A stretch of DNA of 32,289 nucleotides from Chloroflexota bacterium (GCA_016210565.1 JACQUA010000023.1:1-32289); one strand, 5' to 3'; counted from the first letter of the stretch, positions 7,760-16,393 are shown. The notes: a model not told the origin generated them from the sequence alone. Translations and numbers: made by a program.

Positions 7760-9358
7760 CTACTCCAGCTTCTGCCTCCCCCGGGCGAGGGCTTCGCCGA
7801 CCTTATAGTACTCGCCCCTGACGGCCAGCGCGGCATCCGCTTCCTCTTCGGCGGTCCACAGCCCCAGGCTATAGCCCCACCATGGCTCCTTAAGCTCCAG
7901 CGCAGGCAAATCCTCCTCCCTCCAGATGCGCAGGGCCTCCTCCATGAACTCCCGTTTGGGCAGGGAGATAGGGGGATAGGGCCATTTCAGGGTGGCATTG
8001 ATGAGAAGCTGCGAGGACTCGGGACGGTCTGAAGGGCGGGTGTTTGACCTGACAGTCCCGCTGGGGTCGGCGTAAGCATGGTCCAGGGAAGAGCCGAGGT
8101 TGTTTCTTAAGATACGAATGTCCCGGTGGGGCATGATGCGAGTGCCGATCGCCCAGTTCACCAGGCCGGGGTCACTCGGGTTGATATCTTCATCCACGGC
8201 AATGAAGACCTTGCACGTATTGAAATAGGTTGACAGCCCTTCCAGGGCGCGCCAGACATCTTCCTGGGCCGCTTTCCTGAGCCTGATGACGGAAAGCTGG
8301 CTGGCGCCAGCCGACTCATGCACCGCCACATCCATGACCTGGGGTATGTTCAGGGTATCCCTGACATATTTCAGGCAGACGTTCCCCCTGCCGATCTCTC
8401 TTATCTTGCTACTCTCGCTGGGGGGAAACTGGCTGATGAACGACTGCCAGATGGGGTTCCTGCGATGGGTGATACAGGTGATGGTGAAATAGGGCGTCAG
8501 CGTCCGCCGCCCCATCAGTCCCAGCGCCTCGCCGAAAGGCGCTTCCGGCTCCAGCTCCCCCGTGGAGAGTTCTCCTTCAACCACAATCTCGGCGGTAGCC
8601 GGCACCTCCAGGTCGACGGTCTTGCACCGGACAAGCTGCACCGGCTCCCCCGCAATCCCGCCCGCATAGGCATACTCACTGACTTCGTACGGGAGATTGC
8701 TGACGGAGACGTAGCCGATGTTGGGGGCAGCCCCCACCACGATGGCTGCCTGCAGGGGGATGCCCCGCTCCCGGCACTTCGTCCAGTGGGTGCGGAGGTG
8801 CGCCGCGCGCCCGAAGAATATTCCCGTTCTCGCCGGCGCTTTCACCTGGACCCGGTAGGTGCCCACGTTGGCGATCCCCGTGTCCGGGTCCTTCGTTACC
8901 CAGTAAGGCGAAGTGAAATAAGGAGCGCAGTCGAAGCCCGGCGTCGAAATCGGGATGGGAAACTCGCTCAGCCCGCCATGCTTCAGCAAACCGAGCCCGG
9001 CATGGACTTCTTCGTGGACCGGCCCACCGGCCACAATTTCAGGTTGGATGGGATGGGTCTGGGCCTCGACCCATCTATCGGTAATCTGCTCCGGCCGGCA
9101 CATCATGCCGATGGCGTAAACCTCGGTGGAAGCGGCCAGGGCAGCCACGGCAACCGGGATGTCATAATGCCGCCCTTTGCTGTCCACGACATTCTCAAAG
9201 AGAAAAGCCTTGCGCTCCTTCTCCGGCAGACCCCGGAATTGCAGCCTCACCAGGGGATGGAGCTCGGTATCTTTGTTTATGCGCCTGGTTATTCTGATGA
9301 GTTTGCCTTTTTCCTCCAGCGCCCTCAAATGCTCCCGCAGGTCTTTGTAATAAGCCAC
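7760..9358 (-). CDS. UbiD family prenylated-FMN decarboxylase
   Basis: 532 residues, a full-length UbiD-type (de)carboxylase that uses prenylated FMN to remove or add carboxylates on aromatic or alpha,beta-unsaturated acids. Recognisable blocks are an N-terminal DLREHLRALEEKGKLIRI, the central PATAEIVVEGE followed by EPEAPFGEALGLMG (region of the catalytic Glu/Arg network), and KVFIAVDEDINPSD near the C-terminus. No UbiX flavin prenyltransferase is present here. The GTG start has only a weak GGGA site. The context of binding proteins upstream and redox proteins downstream suggests catabolism of an aromatic carboxylate rather than ubiquinone synthesis; that part is inference. Confidence 0.92.
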   Translation of the reverse strand: MAYYKDLREHLRALEEKGKLIRITRRINKDTELHPLVRLQFRGLPEKERKAFLFENVVDSKGRHYDIPVAVAALAASTEVYAIGMMCRPEQITDRWVEAQTHPIQPEIVAGGPVHEEVHAGLGLLKHGGLSEFPIPISTPGFDCAPYFTSPYWVTKDPDTGIANVGTYRVQVKAPARTGIFFGRAAHLRTHWTKCRERGIPLQAAIVVGAAPNIGYVSVSNLPYEVSEYAYAGGIAGEPVQLVRCKTVDLEVPATAEIVVEGELSTGELEPEAPFGEALGLMGRRTLTPYFTITCITHRRNPIWQSFISQFPPSESSKIREIGRGNVCLKYVRDTLNIPQVMDVAVHESAGASQLSVIRLRKAAQEDVWRALEGLSTYFNTCKVFIAVDEDINPSDPGLVNWAIGTRIMPHRDIRILRNNLGSSLDHAYADPSGTVRSNTRPSDRPESSQLLINATLKWPYPPISLPKREFMEEALRIWREEDLPALELKEPWWGYSLGLWTAEEEADAALAVRGEYYKVGEALARGRQKLE

Positions 9359-9411
9359 TTGTCTGTCCCGCTTTCTATTTAGATATGCAAAACAAATGTC
9401 GAAATTCGACC

Positions 9412-9438
9412 GGTACCACAGGCCTCCGGGCCTGTGAG
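9412..9438. repeat. Repeat family B copy
   Basis: GGTACCACAGGCCTCCGGGCCTGTGAG type palindrome in the gap upstream of UbiD, directly abutting a family A copy. Confidence 0.75.
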
Positions 9439-9444
9439 CGGATC

Positions 9445-9576
9445 TGTCATTCTGAGCGAAGCGAGCGCAGCGAGCGTCCCGACACGTCGGGAAGGAATCC
9501 TTCGAGGTGGGGCGGGGGACGAAAGACCCTTCGCCTGCCCCTTCGCTTCGCTCAGGGCTCCGGCTCAGGGTGACAG
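9445..9576. repeat. Intergenic repeat family A copy
   Basis: Starts TGTCATTCTGAGCGAAGCGA and ends GGCTCAGGGTGACA. It includes a nested TCCCGACACGTCGGGA hairpin. Fills most of the 258-bp gap between UbiD and the upstream lipoprotein gene. Confidence 0.85.
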
Positions 9577-9616
9577 GTCGGACTTCGTCATTCGCTTTTA
9601 TCCGTTCTTGCGCCCT

Positions 9617-10756
9617 CTAACGAATACCGAAAATGTCCCGCGCCAGCGCCTGTCTTTCCGTCCTCAGCCGCACCGCGTCTTCGGTGTCGGTCAGCACGTA
9701 CTTGATTCCCGGCGGCAGCAGGCTGTCCGGGCTCACGTGGTCTCTGGGCACATCAAGCCTCCGGCTGGGTACCCCCAGGTCCTTTGACAATGTCGTCTGG
9801 CCTTCTTTGCTCAACAGCCAGTTCAGGAACACCCTGGCGGCGTTGGGGTTGGGCGGCTTGTTGAACAGGGCCAGCCCCCCGTTGCTGGTGGTAACGGCGG
9901 TACCCTCGGGGGGCATCACGCTGGTTACCGGCGCTCCGGCTTTCTTAAAGTAGAAGTATTCCTCCCGGGTGGGCGCCAGTCCGATGGGATATTTGCCCCG
10001 CGCCACCGATTCCATATGCAGCCGCGCATCCCTGGTTATCACCGGCTCCTGTCTGGCCAGCGCCCGGATATAGTCCTCGCCCATCATCTCCCACGCCGCG
10101 GTGCCGATAAATGCGTTGCCGGAACCCGTCGTGGTCGGGTCGAACAGGATCATTTTCCCCTTCCACCTGGGATCGAGCAGGTGCTTATACGATGCTGCTT
10201 CTTCCGGCCGGGCGATATCCGTGTTCACTATCCAGTTGATGATGGGATGGGCCAGGGTGCCCATCGCGGACCCGTCCTGGTCGAAAAAGAAGAGTTTCCC
10301 ATCGAGCCAGCCCTTCGGGTCTCTTACCTCGGGCAGTATCAGCGCCGGCTCAAGAGGCGTCAGGTGACCCGGCTCTTTGTGAATCAGGGTTGTCGAACTC
10401 CCGCCCACCAGGACGTCGGCGGTGTAGATTCCCGCCACCCGCTGGGCCTTGACGCGGGCCAGAAGTTCCGGACCTCTGCCCACGACGTATTCCAGGTTTA
10501 TCCCGAATTTCCCCGTGAACGCCTTGCGGAGAACGTCTACAGTAGTGGAGGCCAGCGCCGTGTAAACGACCACCACCCCTTCTTTTTTGCCTTCAGCTAC
10601 GGTCTTCTCCCATTGTACCTCCCAGGCGGCTTTGACCGCCGGCAGGCCACCCTTTCCTGCCGGCGCGGGGGCCGGCGAAGGCGAAGCCGGCGCCGGACTG
10701 CAGGCGATGGCGACCGCCAGTAACCCAACCAATACAACGTAATACTTCTTGTTCAC
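9617..10756 (-). CDS. ABC transporter solute-binding lipoprotein (Fe3+/polyamine-type fold)
   Basis: 379 residues. Lipoprotein signal with lipobox VAIAC (Cys19), then an Ala/Pro-rich linker and the family opening WEVQWEKTVAEGKKEGVVVVY. It shares the hinge motif LLDPRWKGKMILFDP and the C-terminal NWLLSKEGQTTLSKD with the two other orphan binding proteins of the window. GTG start with AAAGGAG about 7 nt upstream. No cognate permease or ATPase is adjacent. It precedes UbiD in the direction of transcription, so it may capture the substrate or a related organic anion; ligand unknown. Confidence 0.88.
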   Translation of the reverse strand: MNKKYYVVLVGLLAVAIACSPAPASPSPAPAPAGKGGLPAVKAAWEVQWEKTVAEGKKEGVVVVYTALASTTVDVLRKAFTGKFGINLEYVVGRGPELLARVKAQRVAGIYTADVLVGGSSTTLIHKEPGHLTPLEPALILPEVRDPKGWLDGKLFFFDQDGSAMGTLAHPIINWIVNTDIARPEEAASYKHLLDPRWKGKMILFDPTTTGSGNAFIGTAAWEMMGEDYIRALARQEPVITRDARLHMESVARGKYPIGLAPTREEYFYFKKAGAPVTSVMPPEGTAVTTSNGGLALFNKPPNPNAARVFLNWLLSKEGQTTLSKDLGVPSRRLDVPRDHVSPDSLLPPGIKYVLTDTEDAVRLRTERQALARDIFGIR

Positions 10757-11010
10757 ATCTCTCTCCTTTGGAATGACGAAACCTGTCCTAGTGAATACGG
10801 GGATTCGAATGGCGAATCAATCTTTCGTGCCCCGTGGGCCAGTAGCCATCAAGGATGAGAATCACGGCCCACAGGCAGGGGCGTCTGCGCCGCCGCCCCT
10901 TTTCCGAGCAGTGTTCGGAATCCAAATTTCAGGTGGCATATTGCAGCGATTCGCGGGTTCGCCATTCCGTTTGGTCATTCGTCATTCGGACTTCGTCATT
11001 CCTGGTTTAG
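10757..11010. other. Repeat-bearing intergenic region
   Basis: 254 bp without a gene. It contains degenerate short words (TTCGTCATTCGGACTTCGTC at about 10976-10996) and a GGGGCGTCTGCGCCGCCGCCCC stretch near 10880 that resembles words at 31485-31515. Nothing regulatory is clear other than the ribosome binding site of the lipoprotein gene at its left end. Confidence 0.5.
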
Positions 11011-11445
11011 TCATCCTAGCGTTGGCGCATCCTCCGGGTGTTCGATGGGGCCGCGACCGATAAAGGAATACCACCGGGACTGGAAGGCCACGAAACCGCT
11101 GCGCATTTCTAGCTGCTTCGTCCAGCGTACGGCCATGACCTCCACCAGTGGCGAAATGGAGTACCACATGCGCGCCTTTTGCTTTTGATTTGAGTTGAAA
11201 TGCTGCTGGTCGCGGTAGCTGGAGACGGTCATGACGCGGGCCAGCCGGTCAGTCGGCGCGCTGCCGATCCAGTGGCGGTGGAAGGCCATGATGCCCATGG
11301 TCCAGGGCACGTCAACGGATTTCAGGATCCTGGGGAGAGAAGCGGCCTTCTGCGCGTCCCGCGCCCGGCGAAACTGGTTCGCCTCCAGAACGCTGTCAAA
11401 TTGGACTGGCTCGGGCTCACGCCTCTCTTCCGCTATCTTTTCCAT
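11011..11445 (-). CDS. Small conserved-looking protein of unknown function
   Basis: 144 residues, no signal peptide or membrane segment. The opening MEKIAEERREPEPV resembles that of the bicupin at 994-2091 (MEKVTERAREAEPT), and both have K-x-x-D-x-PW around residue 41-47. The rest (SYRDQQHFNSNQ, MRSGFVAFQSRWYSFIGRGP) matches no family I know. It may be a partner of the neighbouring redox or transport proteins. ATG start with AAGGA 5 nt upstream and an uninterrupted frame support a real gene. Confidence 0.6.
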   Translation of the reverse strand: MEKIAEERREPEPVQFDSVLEANQFRRARDAQKAASLPRILKSVDVPWTMGIMAFHRHWIGSAPTDRLARVMTVSSYRDQQHFNSNQKQKARMWYSISPLVEVMAVRWTKQLEMRSGFVAFQSRWYSFIGRGPIEHPEDAPTLG

Positions 11446-11655
11446 AGTAGTCCTTCAGGCGCGTGCGGCGCACCCATGAACAATGAAGATGGCCTTGCTC
11501 CTGACTCCGTAGCGGCACGGTGTGCTGTGCCCTGCCGGGCCAGACCCTCGGGTCTGCCCGAGCGGACGAACACACGGGTTCGCCCCTTCGGGTTGGGAGT
11601 GCCCTTCGAACTCCGGTCGGCTAATACTATATTGCCCGTATACCCGATGTCAACA
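11446..11655. other. Intergenic region, no gene seen
   Basis: 210 bp between two minus-strand genes. It has an imperfect palindrome GGGCCAGACCCTCGGGTCTG near 11538-11557, related in style to the perfect palindrome at 30172-30193. No promoter or terminator is convincing. Confidence 0.4.
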
Positions 11656-12819
11656 CTACTTGATCAGGTGACCCCAGAAATCGTCAATCATCTTCATATA
11701 CACGGGCGACTTTTCTTCCCACTCCACGGTCATTGCATTTACGTATTTGGCCGCGGGTTGCCGCAGAAAAATGGGGCTAAGGAAATCGGTAGGCACATCG
11801 TTTCTGGCGCTTTGCAGTCCAAAAGACCTGGAAGCTACGGTTTGACCTTCCCTGCTCAGGACCCAGTTGACAAAGAGGTTTCTTGCATTGGGATGCGGCG
11901 CGTTCTTCATCAGGGCCAGGCCTCCAAAAGACCCCGTGATATAGGTACCTTCGGCCACGGGAATGAATCTGATCGGGGCCCCGGCCCTGATGAACTCCGT
12001 TACCTCATCGGGCGAAATGCCTATTCCTACGGGATTCCTGCCTCTGGCCACCCATTCCGTGAGCAGCCGTCTGTCCCGGCTGATAACAAGATCTTGTTTG
12101 CCCAGTTCCCTGAGATACTCCTTGTCCATGACGCCCTCACCCATGGCCATGAATAGGCTCCTCCCTCCCCCGGGAATCCTGGGATCGAAGTATGCTATCT
12201 TACCCTTCCACTTGGGATTCAATAGATCGCGGTAGGACCTGATTTCATCGTTCCCCACCAACTCAGTGTTGACGATGATATTGTAGTTAGGGAATGCCAG
12301 GAACATGATGTGAAGATGGTTGGGGTCAACCCACAATAAGTCATCCCCCCACCAAGCTTTCTTGTCCAGCACCTCCGGCAACATCAATGCGCTATCCATT
12401 GGTTCCAGGACGCCCGCGGGCGACAGCGCGCTGTCAATAGCACCGACCCCACCCATGACAAGGTCCACGCTGTAAATTCCCGCCCGGCGCTCCGCGAGAA
12501 TCCTGGGCGCCAGCACCGCCGCCTGGCCGGCAATGAATTCCAATTCTATGCCATATTTCTCTGCGAAAGCCTCGTTGAGACCATTCCGCACGCCGGGGGA
12601 AACCCCGCTGGAAATAACGACTTTACCCTCTTTCCTCGCTCCGGTCTTCAACTTCTCCCACTCGCTTTGCCAGGTCTTTTCATTCGCGACCTGGGGGGCG
12701 CCGCTCACCACCGGAGCCGCGGTCGGCTCCCCTCCGATTTCAATCGGAGGGACGCAACTCGCCGCCAGCAACACCCCTGAAACCAAAGCTAATGACGCAA
12801 GAAATCTCATGCCATTCAT
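11656..12819 (-). CDS. ABC transporter solute-binding lipoprotein coupled to the selenoprotein
   Basis: 387 residues from ATG 12819. Signal peptide with lipobox LLAASC, then WQSEWEKLKTGARKEGKVVI, hinge motif LLNPKWKGKIAYFDP and the NWVLSREGQTVASRS block common to the three orphan binding proteins here. I chose the ATG at 12819 because it gives a normal signal peptide and forms an ATGA overlap with the stop codon of the selenoprotein gene; GGGAG lies 9 nt upstream. This coupling ties the binding protein to the selenoprotein functionally. The ligand is unknown and no permease is present. Confidence 0.88.
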   Translation of the reverse strand: MNGMRFLASLALVSGVLLAASCVPPIEIGGEPTAAPVVSGAPQVANEKTWQSEWEKLKTGARKEGKVVISSGVSPGVRNGLNEAFAEKYGIELEFIAGQAAVLAPRILAERRAGIYSVDLVMGGVGAIDSALSPAGVLEPMDSALMLPEVLDKKAWWGDDLLWVDPNHLHIMFLAFPNYNIIVNTELVGNDEIRSYRDLLNPKWKGKIAYFDPRIPGGGRSLFMAMGEGVMDKEYLRELGKQDLVISRDRRLLTEWVARGRNPVGIGISPDEVTEFIRAGAPIRFIPVAEGTYITGSFGGLALMKNAPHPNARNLFVNWVLSREGQTVASRSFGLQSARNDVPTDFLSPIFLRQPAAKYVNAMTVEWEEKSPVYMKMIDDFWGHLIK

Positions 12820-14783
12820 TTTGTCTTGCTCCCAACAAAAAGCCCGCAATCGCAGTGGCCGAACTCCGCAATCTGTCTGGCCAGGTCTTCACAGGGACAG
12901 ATGATGCGCCGATCCTCCCTGAGGACGCCAGTAGGCAGCCTGCAGGTACAGTAGGCCGAACCGTATTTCAGCTCATTATGGGCGAGGCCCTCGATCACCG
13001 ACGATACCATTTCAACCCGGGGGTTAAGCCGGTAGGGACCGGTCCCGGCGAATTCCTCGAGTCTGTCCCGGAGGTCTCTTGTCGTTGCCTCCAGGCTCCG
13101 GGGAGGGGTCGCCCTTGCCTGGGGCTTCCAGTCGATGCGCTTCGTCACCGGGACTGAATCTTTCCTGGCCCCTAGCACGGCGCTCATGGCGTTGGCCGTC
13201 CCGCCCGCGACCAGGATCATGATATCCCGCGGGGAGCTGGCCACCGGCACCCGCGTCTCGGGATTGGTGATGTCTATCCATCTGGGGAATCTACCCTCTA
13301 TGGAGTCACGGAAAGAACTGAATGTCTCGTCTCCCTGTGAACCCACGCCCCTGACACTGCCACCTTTGCCGGTAATCTTTGACATCAGGACCCTGGCGGA
13401 ATCCCACAGGTACTGACGGACATCGTCCTTGGTCCACCCCTGTCTGGACAGTATCCAGGCTATCTGAGGGGAAAGTATTACCAGGTAAAACTTGTTGCCC
13501 ACCGAAACCAGTCCGCTGAAGGCAGCCATTTTGTCAGCTATTCGAGACAGGGTTGACGAAGTGCGCTCGAAGTCCATGTTGGTTACCACGGTGACGCAAC
13601 TGTCATCCGGGGCAAAGCCCCTCTCCACGTGCAAAGGTTCCCAGGGGGTGTCATCTCTTTCGGCGATGCAATGGGACCACTCGCCGGGGTGTCCCAGGAC
13701 TGCCATGCGCCCGACGTCGGGAATGGCCCCGCCGATGTTCCAGAGAATCAACCTGATGGCCCGGCCGATCGTGGCATTGGCTCGGAAGCCGGAGCCAAAA
13801 ACGTTGGTTCCTGAGTTGACGCCGATCTGCTTCGCTATTGGTCCGCTGACGACGAGCAAGGGACACATGCCGCCCGTGGCTAGCTGGACCCAGTTGAGAT
13901 TGTATTGCTTCTCCAGCATGGCCTCGGTGGCGGCGAGTACCACCGGAAAGAACTCCGGCAGGCATCCGGCCATCACGGCGTTGATGGCAATCTTCTCCAC
14001 CGTGGCTATTCCTTCCCTCGGTGGCATTTTCCCCAGGACCTCCTTGGCGTCTCTGTCCACTGAGCCGAGCATTGTACGCACCCTGGCTTCAGTGGGAGGG
14101 ACGACCGGTAACCCATCGGTCCAGCCCTTTTCGTAGTAGAACTCCACAGCGTCCGTCGGCGACTCAAGAGATTCGCCGACGGTAACTTCTTCCGGGACAC
14201 CGCCAGGGGGGCGGTTGGCAGTTGCCCCGGCTTCAATGCCGGCGCGTCTGTTGCTGCCATCTGTCAACGCCGCCACAATGTCCGGGAGAGCGGCCACGGC
14301 TTTGTCGCGCGCTTCCGCGGCGGGACCCAGAGGAGCGGGCACCACTACGAGTTGGAGGTCAGGCAGACCCAGGGCCTCTTTCCGGGCGTTCGCTTCTTCG
14401 ACAAATTCACTGCCCACGCAGACTACGGTAGGTTTGCACGCCGTCTCAAAGGCTATTCCGTCGGCCACACCGGCCGATGTGCACGAGGCTCAGCTACCAA
14501 CTCCGATCACCACAAAATCGCTACCGGACGCCATTTCCCTGGTGAGCTCAGCCGGGGAAGCCATGCTGATGCTTGGCTTCCACTTCTTGATGACCCTCGA
14601 CAGCCCGTATTTCTCCAGCAACAACTCCTCCAGCCGGTCAATGAAGTCGGCTGAGGTGCTCTTGGGGACAATGAGGAGGCTGGCCGTCTTGCCATGCAAA
14701 TCACTCAAACGGGGGGAGAGCGTCTTTCGAGTTATCTCTACGGCGCCCTGGGGGTTGAATATCTTCGCCTGTTCTTGCTCCAT
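12816..14783 (-). CDS. UGSC-family selenoprotein with C-terminal ferredoxin:thioredoxin reductase-like domain
   Basis: One gene of 656 codons with an in-frame TGA (14490-14492) read as selenocysteine 98; without recoding it splits into two frames. Residues 1-175 match the UGSC family: VVIGVGS-U-ASCTSAGVADG, then TVVCVGSEF and LGLPDLQLVVVPAPLG. U98-x-x-C101 is a thioredoxin-like redox motif, with Ala in place of the usual Gly. Residues 207-555 (GWTDGLPVVPPTEARV..., INAVMAGCLPEFFPV, GSGFRANATIGRA) form a conserved domain of unknown function. Residues 570-655 resemble ferredoxin:thioredoxin reductase beta subunit: C612-T-C614, C629-P-C631, C644-D-C646. The ATG at 14783 has AAGGAG 5 nt upstream. 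It lies downstream of the mutase-like gene and is coupled to a binding lipoprotein. A redox enzyme is likely; the reaction is unknown. Confidence 0.88.
14461..14489 (-). promoter_or_regulatory. Bacterial SECIS-like hairpin downstream of UGA
   Basis: On the minus strand, 12 nt after the TGA, TCGGCC (14477-14472) pairs perfectly with GGCCGA (14466-14461) around the loop GGTGT. The loop begins 18 nt after the codon and opens with two G residues. A short stem at this distance with a G at the start of the loop is what is known for SelB-binding SECIS elements in bacteria. Folding and SelB binding are untested. Confidence 0.7.
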
Positions 14784-14950
14784 GATTTCTCCTTGGCGCA
14801 CAAATGGCTGGCAGCTTTCAACTTCAGCCGTCAGACCGCCCCGACAAGGGGAGGCAGCGACTGAAAGCTGATAGCTGACTGCTGATTACTCTCTCTGCGC
14901 AGTCTGCGTCTCTGCGGTGGTTGCGTGCGGCATGATCTACTTCGTTCGTA
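14784..14950. other. Gap between mutase-like and selenoprotein genes
   Basis: 167 bp. Inverted repeat CAGCTTTCA (14812-14820) / TGAAAGCTG (14862-14870), followed by low-complexity words (AGCTGATAGCTGACTGCTGA, TCTGCGTCTCTGCGG). The AAGGAG site of the selenoprotein gene lies at its left end. It may attenuate or process the transcript, or it may be a repeat relic. Confidence 0.5.
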
Positions 14951-16393
14951 TTAATCGCCTATCAGGGGTTTGGCCATGGATACAACGTCCTCGACCAGCA
15001 TTTCGATGCCGCTTTTTTTCCCTTCCGCTTTCTGTCTCTCGTCAACCTTCTGCCGGTGAAACCGGATTATCTCCTTGCTGAACGGCAGGTTGCCGCAGTC
15101 CAGATAGCGCATGGCCCCGGTCCTGTCCCGCACCGAAAGGACCTTGCGGGCGGCGTGAGTCCAGGGGGTAAAGGGGGCATCCAGCACGCCCCTCTTGACC
15201 GCCTCCACCTCGCCTATCGCCGCGTCTCCGTCCCCTAATTCCAGGACCTTCTCCACGATGGACCGGGACTCCATCTCAATCATCCTCCGCTCTTCTTTCA
15301 GATCCTCGCTCTCAGGCACCGTCTGCCCTTTCAAGACGCTGTATACCTGTTTCATCACTTCAATGGTCCTGGCATTGCCCTCTTTGGTGGTAACCCCGAT
15401 GGCTTCCTCGATGGACTTGGTCTGCACCATGTCGGCGCCCTGAAACGCTGTTATCGCCGCGAGCCAGGCGTTCAGAGCAATGCCGCGGTGTTCCTCCCTC
15501 GGCCACGCTCCATACCACGAACTGGGGATGAAGGAAAGGGTCAGATCGCGGTAACCGGAGCGGTCCAGATACTCCTGCACCAGTTTGCGCATTACCTGTG
15601 CGGTGGCGACATCCTGCACCAGATGGCATTGCAAGGCAGGCCCATAACACAGGTGCTTGACCCCCTGTTCCGCCGTCAGGAGGGCGCACAGCACGGCCAG
15701 CGAGACTCCGAGGCTGGGACAGAACCAGCCGCAGAGATTGACCGGAATGTGGACCTGGACCGGCGCTCCGTGCTCAGTGTAGTAGGCCGCCAGCCGGTTG
15801 GTGTACTGGTTGTTCTGGATCCTGCCGGCCAGGGGATAGTTCTTGCTATGCTGGAGAAGGTCATGCAAATCATGGGAGCCGTTCATCGTCGCCCCGGAGG
15901 CAAGTCCTATTTCCGCCGCCAGCATTGGTTCTTCGTCGGTAAAACCCCAGCAGCCTGCCGAAATGTTGCCGGCGTTTTCCACCAGCAACCGGGACCTCCT
16001 CACCCCGTGGTTGACCCACGGATACCCGTTCAGCATCGACCTGCCAGCCTTTGTGCTGGCTTCTATGCCCGACTGCGCCTCCCTGAACCGGCCTTTTCTG
16101 GTATAGGCGTCCGCCATGACCGCGATTGCCTCGCCGCCATGTTTCTCCACGAACTGCATATGGGCCAGCGTCTCCTCCACCGTGGCCTGACCGCAGGACA
16201 AGAGAAGAATTATCCGGCCTTCTTTTCTGGCTTGCGCCAGACGCCTGGCGACAACCTTTTCTTCGGGCAGCCGCCGGTGGAATTCCACCGCCTCATCCAG
16301 ATCGACTTCTTCCCCGGTGGGCCACCCTGCGAGCACCTCTTTCCGCCTCTCAAAGAACTCCTCCTCACTCCACCGTCTGTTTCTCAGTTCCAA
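14951..16393 (-). CDS. Glutamate mutase epsilon subunit-like protein (divergent)
   Basis: 480 residues, almost the usual length of the epsilon subunit of B12-dependent glutamate mutase (483), alignable from start to end: MELRNRRWSEEEFFERRKEV, ADAYTRKGRF, KAGRSMLNGYP, LLTAEQGVKHL, EAIGVTTKEGNARTI, MRYLDCGNLPFS. Compared from memory with the Clostridium cochlearium enzyme, only one substrate Arg (R99, equivalent of R100) is kept. The R149 position is C148, the R66 region is LLSCGQ, and E171/Y177/Y181 are G172/D178/H182. Glutamate is therefore unlikely to be the substrate. No B12-binding sigma subunit is in the window. TTG start with AGGGGA 7 nt upstream. It may act on another compound or have lost mutase activity. 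Confidence 0.85.
   Translation of the reverse strand: MELRNRRWSEEEFFERRKEVLAGWPTGEEVDLDEAVEFHRRLPEEKVVARRLAQARKEGRIILLLSCGQATVEETLAHMQFVEKHGGEAIAVMADAYTRKGRFREAQSGIEASTKAGRSMLNGYPWVNHGVRRSRLLVENAGNISAGCWGFTDEEPMLAAEIGLASGATMNGSHDLHDLLQHSKNYPLAGRIQNNQYTNRLAAYYTEHGAPVQVHIPVNLCGWFCPSLGVSLAVLCALLTAEQGVKHLCYGPALQCHLVQDVATAQVMRKLVQEYLDRSGYRDLTLSFIPSSWYGAWPREEHRGIALNAWLAAITAFQGADMVQTKSIEEAIGVTTKEGNARTIEVMKQVYSVLKGQTVPESEDLKEERRMIEMESRSIVEKVLELGDGDAAIGEVEAVKRGVLDAPFTPWTHAARKVLSVRDRTGAMRYLDCGNLPFSKEIIRFHRQKVDERQKAEGKKSGIEMLVEDVVSMAKPLIGD

Noticed and set aside
8318..9382. 354-residue plus-strand frame opposite UbiD
   Set aside because: Antisense shadow of a clear UbiD gene.
12816..14468. Separate 550-residue protein starting at GTG 14468
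   Set aside because: No ribosome binding site; the GTG lies within the SECIS-like loop; the conserved UGSC pattern continues unbroken upstream through the TGA.
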